A DNA stretch of 64,000 nucleotides, taken from assembly GCA_016706595.1 (NCBI GenBank), contig JADJJH010000002.1:744001-808000 (forward strand), read 5' to 3'. The stretch is from Bacteroidota bacterium. GTDB lineage: Bacteria; Bacteroidota; Bacteroidia; Chitinophagales; Chitinophagaceae. This document shows positions 7,788 through 16,629 of this stretch, in pieces. Position numbers and translations under genes: made by a program. The notes under the pieces are model-generated. The model saw nothing but the letters and a program-made list of their open reading frames with translations, was not told the DNA's origin and did no database searches. Position 1 is the stretch's first letter; the number at the start of each line of letters is the position of its first letter.

Positions 7788-8990
7788 ATGCCGCATCAAA
7801 ACTTGGCATTAGTGGGTTGTTTATGTATACTCATAGGTATGTTTGTTTCGCGAGCGATGATGAGTATTGGGATGATGCTATTGATTAGCAATGCCATCAT
7901 GCATAATCAACTGCTTGCAAATGTAAAATCTTATTTAAAGCAACCTTTATGGGTCGGATTGGGTTTTTATTTTATCTTATTTTCAATTTCTATTTTGTGG
8001 AGCGCAAATACTTCATATGCCATTGAACGAATGCAAATTATGTTGCCGTTTTTGGTTTTGCCATTTGCCTTTCATAGTGTGCCCATCACAAATCGTAAAT
8101 TATTAGACGGAATTGTAGCCGCATTTCTTATTTTATTGTGTAGTGGAATATCGTGGAGCTTATTGCAATACTTCGGAAACAAAGCCGCATTTGATGAAGG
8201 TTATGGTGTGGCACATGTAATACCAACGCCTTTTAAAAATGATCATATACGATTTAGTTTGGCGGTAGTTTTAGGCATTTGTTTTGCGTTTGATTTTTTA
8301 CTTCGATATCAACAAAAGTGGGTACGCATTTCTACACTATTCTTTATTGTGTATGCGGTGGTGTATTTGCACATTCTTTCAGCAAAAACCGGAATTCTTT
8401 TATTTTATATTTTGGCCTTTTGTTTTTTACTGTTCTTGGTAAGCAAACAGCAGTATCGAAAATGGGCATTGAGTTCTTTAATTGGATTAGTGTTATTGCC
8501 AATCATTATGTATGCTGTTTCAACTTCGTTCAGAAATAAACTTTCTTATGTAAAGTATTCTATTTCCCAAATGCAAAATCGTGAATTACAACCCGAAGTA
8601 AGCGATGAAGGTAGATTGATTTCGTACCGTTATGCATTAGACGCGATTAAGCAAAAACCTTTATTTGGTATTGGATTAGGAGATGTAGCCGATGAGATGA
8701 AGCTATATTATTCCCTCGATTTTCCAGGCAGAAATGTGATTGTTCTATTGCCACATAATCAATTTTTAATGGCGGGAATGGCAATGGGTATAATAGGTAT
8801 TTTGTACTTGTTAATCTTGCAAATTGTTTTGTGCAGACAGTTGCTTCAAAATGGATTTTTAGGCTTTGCATTTTGGCTGATGATGTTTTTTACTTTAATG
8901 ATAGAACCCTTATACGAAACGCAATATGGAACCTGTATGTTTATATTCTTTTTGTTGCTAATATTGCAAAGGCGAAATGTAGAAGTATGA
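7788..8990 (+). CDS. O-antigen ligase / polymerase-like membrane protein (Wzy_C family)
   Basis: The 400-residue protein is almost wholly hydrophobic, with about ten or more predicted membrane segments. It carries the Wzy_C region: a large extracytoplasmic loop with PLFGIGLGDVADEM and then LPHNQFLMAGMAMG, matching the conserved HNxxL of O-antigen ligases and polymerases. Such proteins join glycan units on the periplasmic face. WaaL, Wzy and PglL types cannot be separated by eye. The frame is open from a TTG at 7746, but the ATG at 7788 gives a normal start. Its stop overlaps the next start (ATGA at 8987-8990), so the two genes are probably co-translated. Confidence 0.75.
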   Translation: MPHQNLALVGCLCILIGMFVSRAMMSIGMMLLISNAIMHNQLLANVKSYLKQPLWVGLGFYFILFSISILWSANTSYAIERMQIMLPFLVLPFAFHSVPITNRKLLDGIVAAFLILLCSGISWSLLQYFGNKAAFDEGYGVAHVIPTPFKNDHIRFSLAVVLGICFAFDFLLRYQQKWVRISTLFFIVYAVVYLHILSAKTGILLFYILAFCFLLFLVSKQQYRKWALSSLIGLVLLPIIMYAVSTSFRNKLSYVKYSISQMQNRELQPEVSDEGRLISYRYALDAIKQKPLFGIGLGDVADEMKLYYSLDFPGRNVIVLLPHNQFLMAGMAMGIIGILYLLILQIVLCRQLLQNGFLGFAFWLMMFFTLMIEPLYETQYGTCMFIFFLLLILQRRNVEV

Positions 8991-9634
8991 CCAATTTTAT
9001 TCCATTATTCCCGTTAAATATTGTTGTGTACCCGGGGGAGTATCTGAACCTTCATATTTTTGAACCTAGATATAAGCAGCTCATTTCTGAATGTTTTCAA
9101 TCGCAAAAAGAGTTTGGTATTACCACCGTTTTTAAGGATTCGGTATCTGAAATGGGAACGACTGTAAGAATTCTTTCTATCGAAAAAGTTCATGAGCAAG
9201 GTGAAATGGATATTAAGACCATAGGAGGTAAAGTATTTCGAATATTAGAACACGTGCGTTCGCTTCCCGATAAATTATATGAAGGCGCCATTGTTACGTA
9301 TCCCGAAAATATTCAAGATGGTATTCAAAGCAAATTATTACATCTGTTGCGTGAGTTACAACAATTTCATTCTTTGCTTGATGTGAACAAAGAGTATAAA
9401 AAACAAATTGAATTGTTGAATTCATATGATTTAGCACATCATGCCGGACTTTCACTTGAGCAAGAATATCAGTTGCTTGAATTATTGCACGAGGCACAAC
9501 GACAAGAGTTTTTAGAACGTCATTTGCGCAAAACAATTCCAACGATAATAGAACTTCAAAATTTGAAAAAGCGAATTGAAATGAATGGTCATTTTAGAAA
9601 ATTATCGGTTAATGATGAAAATCCTGAGATGTAA
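8987..9634 (+). CDS. Lon N-terminal (LON substrate-binding) domain protein
   Basis: This 215-residue protein begins MTNFIPLFPLNIVVYPGEYL and goes on with LHIFEPRYKQLISEC, the signature of the stand-alone LON/PUA-like domain. Helical residues follow, with no ATPase or protease domain. In Lon this domain binds substrates; the free-standing form has no firm assigned function. The ATG at 8987 overlaps the stop of the ligase-like gene. A longer frame from 8831 would overlap that gene by 160 bp and adds unrelated residues. Confidence 0.85.
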   Translation: MTNFIPLFPLNIVVYPGEYLNLHIFEPRYKQLISECFQSQKEFGITTVFKDSVSEMGTTVRILSIEKVHEQGEMDIKTIGGKVFRILEHVRSLPDKLYEGAIVTYPENIQDGIQSKLLHLLRELQQFHSLLDVNKEYKKQIELLNSYDLAHHAGLSLEQEYQLLELLHEAQRQEFLERHLRKTIPTIIELQNLKKRIEMNGHFRKLSVNDENPEM

Positions 9635-9726
9635 AATAAAATTTACCAAAAAGCTTTAGACATTGGAAGAAAAAACTATACATTGCACTGCTTTCACCAA
9701 AAAAACAGGTAAATTAGTTTTAGTCC

Positions 9727-10458
9727 ATGCTGCCAGTGTCACTTTGTCTAGATTTAGGAAATACGAACTATAAGGCTGCGGTATTTCAAAGCGACAGATT
9801 GGTCGATAGTTTTTATTTTAAAGAACATGAAGCAATCAGTAAGCTAAAGGAACTGATACATATGTTTGCTCCTCAAAAATCAATTCTGGCATCGGTAGTA
9901 AACCATGATGAAGGGATTGTTCAATTATTAAAGGAGCATACCAAATTTTTGAAACTTGATTTGCAAACCAAACTTCCATTTTTGAATGCCTATGGTTCAC
10001 CTGAAACTTTGGGTCCAGATAGACTTGCTTTAGTTGCCGGATTAAGTCGGCAGTTTGCAGATGAAAATAGTTTAGTGATTTCAATAGGCACATGTATCAC
10101 TTATAATTTTTTGGCAAAGAATGGTGCTTTTAGGGGAGGCGCTATTTCGCCCGGCGTAGAAATTCGATTAAGAGGTATGAGTGAATACACTGCTCGACTT
10201 CCATTGATTTCACGTGAAGGGCATGTATCCTTATTAGGTTATGATACTGAAACATCGTTGCGAAGTGGCGCTATAAATGGGATTGCGTCTGAAATAGACG
10301 GCATGATTGAAAGGTTTGAGCAACAATACGGTAGAATTAACGCAGTTTTAACCGGTGGTGATGCACCATACTTTGAGAACCGTCTTAAAAGCAAGATATT
10401 TGCCGACAAAAATTTTTTGTTTAAAGGACTATATGCAATATTGGAACATAACAAGTAA
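9727..10458 (+). CDS. coaX: Type III pantothenate kinase
   Basis: The 243 residues show the CoaX motifs in order: LCLDLGNTNYKAAVF (phosphate-1, residues 7-21), GPDRLALVAG (PD-R-A motif), VISIGTCITYNF with the catalytic-region Asp replaced by Cys in the loop, GGAISPGVEIRLRGMSEYTARLP (pantothenate site) and LTGGDAPYF near the end. CoaX phosphorylates pantothenate, the first step of CoA synthesis, as an ASKHA-fold enzyme needing a monovalent cation. The next gene starts inside its last codons (26-bp overlap). The coaX - barrel - lptC order is common in Bacteroidota. Confidence 0.93.
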   Translation: MLPVSLCLDLGNTNYKAAVFQSDRLVDSFYFKEHEAISKLKELIHMFAPQKSILASVVNHDEGIVQLLKEHTKFLKLDLQTKLPFLNAYGSPETLGPDRLALVAGLSRQFADENSLVISIGTCITYNFLAKNGAFRGGAISPGVEIRLRGMSEYTARLPLISREGHVSLLGYDTETSLRSGAINGIASEIDGMIERFEQQYGRINAVLTGGDAPYFENRLKSKIFADKNFLFKGLYAILEHNK

Positions 10459-11716
10459 ACTGCTCGCTACTATTTTTGGTTTGCTTGCTTATACCGCAGG
10501 CTCAGCGCAAGAGAATTCACCTTATTCTCGCTATGCTATGGGGAATTTGAAAACGACCGAAAATAGTATGCACAGAGGAATGGCCGGTGTATGTATGGGC
10601 GATGATCAAGCCTTAGTGGTGAATCCTGATAATCCGGCAAGTTATTCTTTTCTAAAACTGACTTCTTTTCAATTGGGTATCGAAGGCACTTCCAATAATA
10701 TTCGCAACTCGGTTACAGCTACTCGTACCGGTGCACTTACCATTTCATATGTAAATTTAGGTTTAGCTATTTCAAAAAAGTTAGGTGTAAGTTTTGGTTT
10801 GATGCCTGTTACCCGTTCCAAATATTCTATGCAACAAACGGATGAAATTCCTGGTATTTCCAAAGTTATCAATGATTACTATGGTGGCGGTGCAACACAA
10901 AAAATATATGCAGGTGCTGCTTATAAAGTAAAGGATTTTTCGTTTGGGGTTAATGCAGGTTACTTGTTTGGTAATTTAGTGAACAGCTCGGATGTAAGTT
11001 TTACAGACACTTTAAAGATTCTATCAACCAGCGTTAGTTCTCGTTCTGTATTAGGTGGTTTTTTTATTCAAGGTGGTGCTATGATGAGCAAGAAATTAAA
11101 AGATGATTATCGATTAGTTTTTGGAACGAGTTATACATTAAGTCAAAAACTCAATGCAAAAAAAGATACCTATTGGAAATCATTTATTGGTGATGTGATT
11201 GAACCTGATTTTCAATACAATGTGGATAGTGTGGTTGAAAAGAAAGGAAAAGTAATTGTGCCGGCAAAATTGGCTGTAGGTGTGATGTTACATGATGGCG
11301 ATAAATGGAAAGCGGGTATCGATTTTAATACTTCTAATTGGGAGAATTATAGAACCTATGAACAGCAAGATTCAACAACAAATAGTTGGATGATAAAAAT
11401 AGGGGGTAGTATTACACCGGATCCTACCTCGGTTACACAAACATGGAAACGTATGAGCTACAGAGCCGGTGTGTATTCCGGACAAGATATCCTTTCGTTC
11501 AATAATACCGATTTGAAAATTAACGGTTTTACCTTAGGCATAGGTTATCCCATTCGTCGTTCGGGATATAACCAAAGTATCGGACAACTCAATGCAGCTA
11601 TTGATGTGGGTAAACGTGGCACCGTGAATAATGGTTTAATTGCTGAAGGGTATACCCGTTTTAGTATTGGATTTACTTTTAACGATAAGTGGTTTGTGAA
11701 ACGTAAATACGACTAA
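10433..11716 (+). CDS. Outer-membrane beta-barrel protein of the coaX-lptC locus
   Basis: The 427-residue product has a signal peptide (KLLATIFGLLAYTAGSAQ, cleaved after AQ near residue 24), then ENSPYSRYAMGNL and repeated amphipathic strands that end in aromatic residues, finishing KWFVKRKYD. The NPDNPASYSFL segment and overall layout resemble FadL/OmpP1-type barrels found between coaX and lptC in this phylum. I chose the ATG at 10433. The upstream extension to 10355 lies inside coaX and lacks a signal peptide. The substrate is unknown. The position suggests a role in outer-membrane or LPS biogenesis, which is an inference from context. Confidence 0.75.
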   Translation: MQYWNITSKLLATIFGLLAYTAGSAQENSPYSRYAMGNLKTTENSMHRGMAGVCMGDDQALVVNPDNPASYSFLKLTSFQLGIEGTSNNIRNSVTATRTGALTISYVNLGLAISKKLGVSFGLMPVTRSKYSMQQTDEIPGISKVINDYYGGGATQKIYAGAAYKVKDFSFGVNAGYLFGNLVNSSDVSFTDTLKILSTSVSSRSVLGGFFIQGGAMMSKKLKDDYRLVFGTSYTLSQKLNAKKDTYWKSFIGDVIEPDFQYNVDSVVEKKGKVIVPAKLAVGVMLHDGDKWKAGIDFNTSNWENYRTYEQQDSTTNSWMIKIGGSITPDPTSVTQTWKRMSYRAGVYSGQDILSFNNTDLKINGFTLGIGYPIRRSGYNQSIGQLNAAIDVGKRGTVNNGLIAEGYTRFSIGFTFNDKWFVKRKYD

Positions 11717-11717
11717 G

Positions 11718-12269
11718 GTGAAAATACTTTGGTTCTTATTAATGGGGTGTTGCTTGTTCTCTTGCAAGCATGATGTCGATAAAATTAAAGACCAGATTGA
11801 TAGAAGTTTGCTGAATACTGAACATGCCGATAGCGTTACCATTTATTACAGCAAAGATGGTTTTACCAAAGCCCAATTGTTTACCACCACTTTCAATCAT
11901 GTGCAAGATGCGAAACCTCCGTATATCGAAATGAAGAATGGTTTACGTGTTATTTTCTACAACGATAGCATGCAACAACAAAGTACATTAACTGCTAAGT
12001 ATGGCAGATACTATGAACATAATAATAATGTTTTGGTTCGGGATAGTGTGGTAGTTCGTAATATTAAAAATGAACAATTAAATACCGAAGAGCTTATTTG
12101 GAATGAAAAATTGCAGAAATTTTATACTGATAAGTTTGTAAAAATTACAACACCAACACAAGTCATTTATGGTGATGGCTTAGAATCAAATCAAAATTTT
12201 TCTGATTATAGCATTATTCATGTAAAAGGAATTATTGGGGTAAGTAAATCAAAATTACCAATACAATAA
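11718..12269 (+). CDS. lptC: LPS export ABC transporter periplasmic protein LptC
   Basis: The 183-residue protein starts with GTG and has a lipoprotein-like signal (MKILWFLLMGCCLFSC, Cys16). The jelly-roll LptC/OstA-type strands follow, with the recognisable LTAKYGRYYEHNNNVLVRDSVVVRN and the close WNEKLQKFYTDKFVKI. LptC couples the LptBFG extractor to the LptA-like bridge. Most proteobacterial LptCs have a membrane anchor; a lipidated form is usual in Bacteroidota. The start lies one base after the stop of the barrel gene, so the two are one transcript. A hairpin follows at 12326-12354. Confidence 0.88.
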   Translation: MKILWFLLMGCCLFSCKHDVDKIKDQIDRSLLNTEHADSVTIYYSKDGFTKAQLFTTTFNHVQDAKPPYIEMKNGLRVIFYNDSMQQQSTLTAKYGRYYEHNNNVLVRDSVVVRNIKNEQLNTEELIWNEKLQKFYTDKFVKITTPTQVIYGDGLESNQNFSDYSIIHVKGIIGVSKSKLPIQ

Positions 12270-12325
12270 TTTGCATTTTGGTTCGAAATCCCCATGATAC
12301 TTTGCAAATTGTACCTAACTGTATA

Positions 12326-12354
12326 ATTCGCTTACATAGGTAACCTATGTGAAT
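12326..12354. terminator. Hairpin between convergent lptC and hybrid kinase genes
   Basis: ACATAGG at 12334-12340 and CCTATGT at 12344-12350 pair around a TAA loop. ATTC and GAAT extend the stem with a 4-base bulge. It sits between two convergent stops and has no U-tract, so it may act as a shared 3'-end structure. Confidence 0.4.
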
Positions 12355-12372
12355 GAGATGGTGGCAAAAGGC

Positions 12373-15048
12373 CTACATTCCCTCAAGATAACTATTCAAC
12401 TCATCATAAGCAATCTGGCAAGTATGCTCAAGTTGGGTTATTAATTTTTCCATATAGTTTGCATCACCTTCTTGTTTGGCTAGTGATTCAATCTCGGCAG
12501 CATGCGAAACATCTTCTTGTATGCCCATATATTTAAGCTGGCTTTTTAGCGAATGCGCAGCTATTTGAATTTGTGAATAATCTTTTCTTTGCATACCTGT
12601 TTGGAGTTGCTTTACAAGCTTTGGTGTATTTTCTAAGAAAATAAGAATATATTTTTTTTGCTTAGCGGTATCAGTTCCTGCGAATGAAATTAAAAAACGA
12701 AAATCAGTAACTTTTGAGTTTGAATTTTCAGGAAGTTTAGCTTGCTCTTCATCACTAGATATCGAATCATTTGCTTTTTTTTGTTTTGATATTGGTTCAC
12801 GTTTACTAATATTAACTTTATCGATATGCAGTAAGATTTTCGAGAATAATTCTGATTTCTTGAACGGTTTTGGTACGTGATCATTCATGCCTGTTTCTAT
12901 ATAATGTTCTATATCATCTCGCATCACATTGGCAGTCATAGCTAAAATTTTAATTTTCTTTTTGTCGCCTTCAGCCTCTCGTCTAATTTTTTTTGTAGCA
13001 TCCATACCATTCATTTCAGGCATTTGAATATCCATTAAAACAATATCAAAATCTGCTGATTTGATCATGTCAATAGCTTTTAATCCGGTTCCTGCAGTTT
13101 CAACTATCATATCAGGTGCTACCGTATGCAAGGTGTCAACTGCTAAAATTCGGTTGAATTCATTATCATCAACTAATAATAGTTTGGTTTTATTAAGTAA
13201 GGCAATATTCTCATCCGAAATCAACAATTCTTCTTCAGGCATATAGGCTGTTTCGTCTGAAAGTCTGAACGGAAGCATAAAAGTAAAAGTTGTTCCTTCG
13301 TTTAGTTTACTACTTACATCAATCGTTCCATCCATTAATTCAACTAATTGTTTCGAAATGGTGAGTCCTAAACCGGTACCGCCAAATCTTCGTGCTACAT
13401 CGGTTCCTGCTTGGGTAAAACTTTCAAATATTTTACTTACATATTCTTCTGAAATACCAATACCGGTATCAGTAATATCAAAAGCAATCACTATGGTATG
13501 TTCGGTTTGTTCAAGTACTCGGCAATAAATATGCACATAGCCTCTTTCGGTAAACTTTACAGCATTGCCGGCTAAATTCATTAAAATTTGTCCAAGTCGG
13601 GTTGGGTCGCCTATTAAACCGTCAGGTACACTTTCGTCGATAATATATTTAATTTGAATGCCTTTCTCTTCGGCTTTAAATACTAATAAAGTAACTACAT
13701 TCTTCAATACATTACGTAGGGAAAAATGAATAGATTCTATCGTTATTTTACCAGCTTCGATTTTCGAAAAATCTAGAATATCATTTATAATTACTAATAA
13801 ATTATCGGCACTTTGTGTGATGGCATTTAAATATTTCATTTGATCGCTTCGCGGATCTTTCTCTAATAACAATCTGGTCATGCCAACAATAGCATTCATT
13901 GGCGTACGAATTTCATGACTCATATTGGCAATAAATTCTTGCTTCAATCGGGCCGATTGTTCTGCCACTTCTTTTTCCTTAACTGCAAATTCAAGTTCAT
14001 GTCGAATCTGCAAGTTTCGTAATTTATTAATTGTATTTTGTTGAAATATTTCTTCTTTTAAACTTTCAAATAATTTTAGATTTTCGTAAGCCTTAGGGAT
14101 GTCATTTAGTTTTTCATACACATTGGCATACAATTCATGCATACTCATCATATCATGCTTACGTGAAAGTTCGGTAGCAATGTCAAAGGCATTATCAAGA
14201 TGTGAAAGGGCGGCTTTGTAATTGCCTTCGTCGATATTAACTCGTGCCAGATAAAAGTCCGAGATTATTAATCCTTCAGCATTCGATAAGGCTTCGGATT
14301 GTTCATAGGCCTGAAATAAATAAAATCTAGCTCTATCATAATTTTTCAATTTATAATACACTTTTCCGATACCGCTATTTGCCAACATGTGTCCAATGGC
14401 ATTGGGTTCGGTAAGCTTTAAACTGTTTTTGAAATTAATGAGTGCATTGTCGTAATCTTCTTTTTTGAAATAAATATTTCCTAAGGTATGATATACTGTA
14501 ATTAAGCGACTTTGATCGTTATACTTCTTGAAAATTTCTAAACAACGTTTAGCATATTCAAGTGCATTATCATAATCGTATAAATCGAAATGGATATTAG
14601 AGATATTGATCAGAATACTTGACTGGGCTAATTCGTCTGATAATTCTTCATTAATTTCAAGTGCCCATTGATAATATTTTGACGCATTGGATAAGTCGCC
14701 GAGGTCACGATAAATATTTCCGTAGTTATTGTAAATTCTAGCCTTTAATGCATCTAGTTTTAATTCCTTTGCAATGGCCAATGCTTGTTTCAAAATATCA
14801 AGTCCGTTATTATACTCGCCTTTCATCCAATAACAGGCGCCTTTTAAATTGAGACCTCGACCTAAGCCTTCATCAAATTTAATTTTTATAGAACGACGAA
14901 TTACTTCATCCGACAAACGAAAAGCCTCTTCAATATCATAATTTCGTACTTCAATGACGATGCTTATCAAGCAATTTATTTTTTCTTTTTCATCGCTTAG
15001 TTGCTCGTATTGTTCTTTTAGTTGTAGATACTTTTCGGTAGCCATCAT
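12373..15048 (-). CDS. TPR-containing hybrid sensor histidine kinase with receiver and Hpt domains
   Basis: The 891 residues order as follows. TPR repeats fill about 1-330 (ARIYNNYGNIYRDLGDLSNA is typical). A coiled-coil linker occupies 335-370. HisKA has the H-box NMSHEIRTPMNA with His378. HATPase_c has the N-box around 491-500, DTGIGI at 527-532 and GGTGLGL at 556-562. The receiver has phospho-acceptor Asp673 (VLMDIQMPEMNG). A C-terminal Hpt domain has AAHSLKS and His832. There is no signal peptide or membrane segment, so it should sense a cytoplasmic cue, with the TPRs as input. It carries a full phosphorelay except for a DNA-binding output. Two adjacent ATGs start it; no dedicated regulator is adjacent. 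Confidence 0.9.
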   Translation of the reverse strand: MMATEKYLQLKEQYEQLSDEKEKINCLISIVIEVRNYDIEEAFRLSDEVIRRSIKIKFDEGLGRGLNLKGACYWMKGEYNNGLDILKQALAIAKELKLDALKARIYNNYGNIYRDLGDLSNASKYYQWALEINEELSDELAQSSILINISNIHFDLYDYDNALEYAKRCLEIFKKYNDQSRLITVYHTLGNIYFKKEDYDNALINFKNSLKLTEPNAIGHMLANSGIGKVYYKLKNYDRARFYLFQAYEQSEALSNAEGLIISDFYLARVNIDEGNYKAALSHLDNAFDIATELSRKHDMMSMHELYANVYEKLNDIPKAYENLKLFESLKEEIFQQNTINKLRNLQIRHELEFAVKEKEVAEQSARLKQEFIANMSHEIRTPMNAIVGMTRLLLEKDPRSDQMKYLNAITQSADNLLVIINDILDFSKIEAGKITIESIHFSLRNVLKNVVTLLVFKAEEKGIQIKYIIDESVPDGLIGDPTRLGQILMNLAGNAVKFTERGYVHIYCRVLEQTEHTIVIAFDITDTGIGISEEYVSKIFESFTQAGTDVARRFGGTGLGLTISKQLVELMDGTIDVSSKLNEGTTFTFMLPFRLSDETAYMPEEELLISDENIALLNKTKLLLVDDNEFNRILAVDTLHTVAPDMIVETAGTGLKAIDMIKSADFDIVLMDIQMPEMNGMDATKKIRREAEGDKKKIKILAMTANVMRDDIEHYIETGMNDHVPKPFKKSELFSKILLHIDKVNISKREPISKQKKANDSISSDEEQAKLPENSNSKVTDFRFLISFAGTDTAKQKKYILIFLENTPKLVKQLQTGMQRKDYSQIQIAAHSLKSQLKYMGIQEDVSHAAEIESLAKQEGDANYMEKLITQLEHTCQIAYDELNSYLEGM

Positions 15049-15137
15049 TCGTAATTTCTTGCGAAGTTATACCAATGTAACTTTCAAATTAAAGTAAACT
15101 TCCTACTCAAGTAAATTAATGTTTGCGTGATGAATAA

Positions 15138-15334
15138 ATGCACACTTACAAGCAATTTATCTTAAAAGTTCGCAAAGGAATTGCCCACAATAAGTTCGCA
15201 AAGGGATTATCTATTCCTAATTTCACTCATGCAAATTGTTTGTTTCTTTACAATTTTTTCAAAAAAAATCCTCTGCGGTCTCTTAAGCAGTATGCTTTCT
15301 CTGTGCCTTCGCGCCTCCGCGGTAAAAAAAACAA
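15138..15334. repeat. Non-coding interspersed sequence with CGCAAAGG and CTCTGCGG words
   Basis: A 66-codon frame spans this gap but looks spurious. The DNA reads ...gttcgcaaaggaattgcc, gttcgcaaaggg, cctctgcggtctctta and gtgccttcgcgcctccgcggt, ending in an A-run. Such phrases recur in intergenic DNA of many genomes of this phylum. The proline/arginine-rich translation resembles no family. I call it a repeat remnant with low certainty. Confidence 0.4.
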
Positions 15335-16534
15335 TTAGGCTTTTATCGTAAGTAGTAAACATTTATTCTCTTCACAATCAGTAGTCGCAAAAAGATAAAA
15401 TTCACCGCCATCTTTAATGCCTAGTTTTTTTTGCAAGTCGACTGTTTTGCCGGGAAAATTTCGCAGACTTAAATTTGCTTTTCCTTGAGGTAAAATTTGA
15501 TGCAATTGATGTTTGTCGACCTTGCAATTGCCCATCACAGTAAACTTCCTACCGGGAAATTCGTTCAGCAAAATATCAGAAGTGTATAAGTGCGAATGTT
15601 GGTGCAATTTATACAAGCCAAATTTTTTGGCCACCGATTTAAATGCCCCCGATTTCATAATCGCCGCATTAGGTTCATATAAAAATTTACGAGGCAATGA
15701 ATTCGATGCTTGAATTTCCCTTTCTTCATGCATGGTAAAAGAAAATGTAGTGTTTTCTTCATCATGTAATTGTATTGCATGTACAATCGCTTCATCAGTA
15801 CATTCTTTTTCTACTTCAAACAACAATTCCTTACACTCATTTTCAAGCGAAACCACATATACATTTTTAACACAACCTAACATTTGGCAAGTCAATTGAA
15901 TATCAAGTAATGGCGATGTTTTAATTAAAAGCCGATTTGTAATTTTCAATAGTTTAGGCAATAATCCAATGATGTCAGGTTCGCAATCCGACAAACTAAT
16001 CACTTTATTTCCACTACTATTTCTTCGTGAAGGATCAACATAAATTAAGTCGACGGGTTGATTGAAGTCTGTTAAAAAACTCGCGGCATCAATTCCCATT
16101 GCAAATTGCACATGATGTTGATGCAATAAAACAAAATTGTGCGATGTAATTTGCGCTAAGGCTTCATCCTTTTCAACCAAAATGCCTTGCTTAAAATTTT
16201 GTGCCAAAAAATAACTATCAATACCAAAACCACAACATAAATCTATAAAACAGTTACCGCTAAATAATGATGCTTTAAACTTGGCCGTAATTGCAGAAGA
16301 GGATTGCTCGAGATTTAATGATGGCGGATACACAATTTTCGGTTCTTGAAACAAAAAGGGTAGTTTATCCTTAGCCTTGGCTCGAGATATCAATTGCTGC
16401 ATCATGCTTCGCGAAAGATCTTTGCTGAAAATTATTTCATCGGGTTTCGCCAATTCTAATTGTTGCAAACGCAAAATTTCCTCTTCGGTGAAAAGTAAAT
16501 TTGGGTTTATTTGAGGAAGCATCAATCGAATCAT
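15335..16534 (-). CDS. Class I SAM-dependent methyltransferase with THUMP-like C-terminal domain
   Basis: The 399 residues have an N-terminal helical part (NPNLLFTEEEILRLQQLE), a Rossmann methyltransferase core with the SAM-binding motif FIDLCCGFGIDSYFLA at 96-111, the family-specific acidic loop DLIYVDPSRRN, and a C-terminal THUMP-like domain with EFPGRKF and LRNFPGKTVDLQKKLGIKDG. The family is widespread in Bacteroidota and its RNA substrate is not established. A second ATG four codons in would serve equally well as start. The gene stands alone between the hybrid kinase gene and the divergent nitroreductase-fold gene. Confidence 0.8.
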   Translation of the reverse strand: MIRLMLPQINPNLLFTEEEILRLQQLELAKPDEIIFSKDLSRSMMQQLISRAKAKDKLPFLFQEPKIVYPPSLNLEQSSSAITAKFKASLFSGNCFIDLCCGFGIDSYFLAQNFKQGILVEKDEALAQITSHNFVLLHQHHVQFAMGIDAASFLTDFNQPVDLIYVDPSRRNSSGNKVISLSDCEPDIIGLLPKLLKITNRLLIKTSPLLDIQLTCQMLGCVKNVYVVSLENECKELLFEVEKECTDEAIVHAIQLHDEENTTFSFTMHEEREIQASNSLPRKFLYEPNAAIMKSGAFKSVAKKFGLYKLHQHSHLYTSDILLNEFPGRKFTVMGNCKVDKHQLHQILPQGKANLSLRNFPGKTVDLQKKLGIKDGGEFYLFATTDCEENKCLLLTIKA

Positions 16535-16577
16535 GATAGGTTGTAAAATTAACTGAAATGCTGGAATGCTTTCTTGC

Positions 16578-16609
16578 TTGAGAAATTTTTATAAATATTT
16601 CTACCTTTA
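16578..16609 (+). promoter_or_regulatory. Promoter TTG - 21 bp - TACCTTTA for the deiodinase-like gene
   Basis: TTG at 16578-16580 and TACCTTTA at 16602-16609 are 21 bp apart. The -7 box has one mismatch in the last base. The ATG follows 20 bp later at 16630. Confidence 0.5.
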
Positions 16610-16629
16610 ATCCATAAATGTGATTTTAC

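Noticed and set aside
7746..7788. TTG start for the ligase-like gene
   Set aside because: The ATG at 7788 gives a normal membrane-protein start; the extra 14 residues add nothing recognisable.
15138..15338. 66-codon ORF
   Set aside because: The frame runs through gap DNA rich in interspersed-repeat words and its product resembles nothing known.
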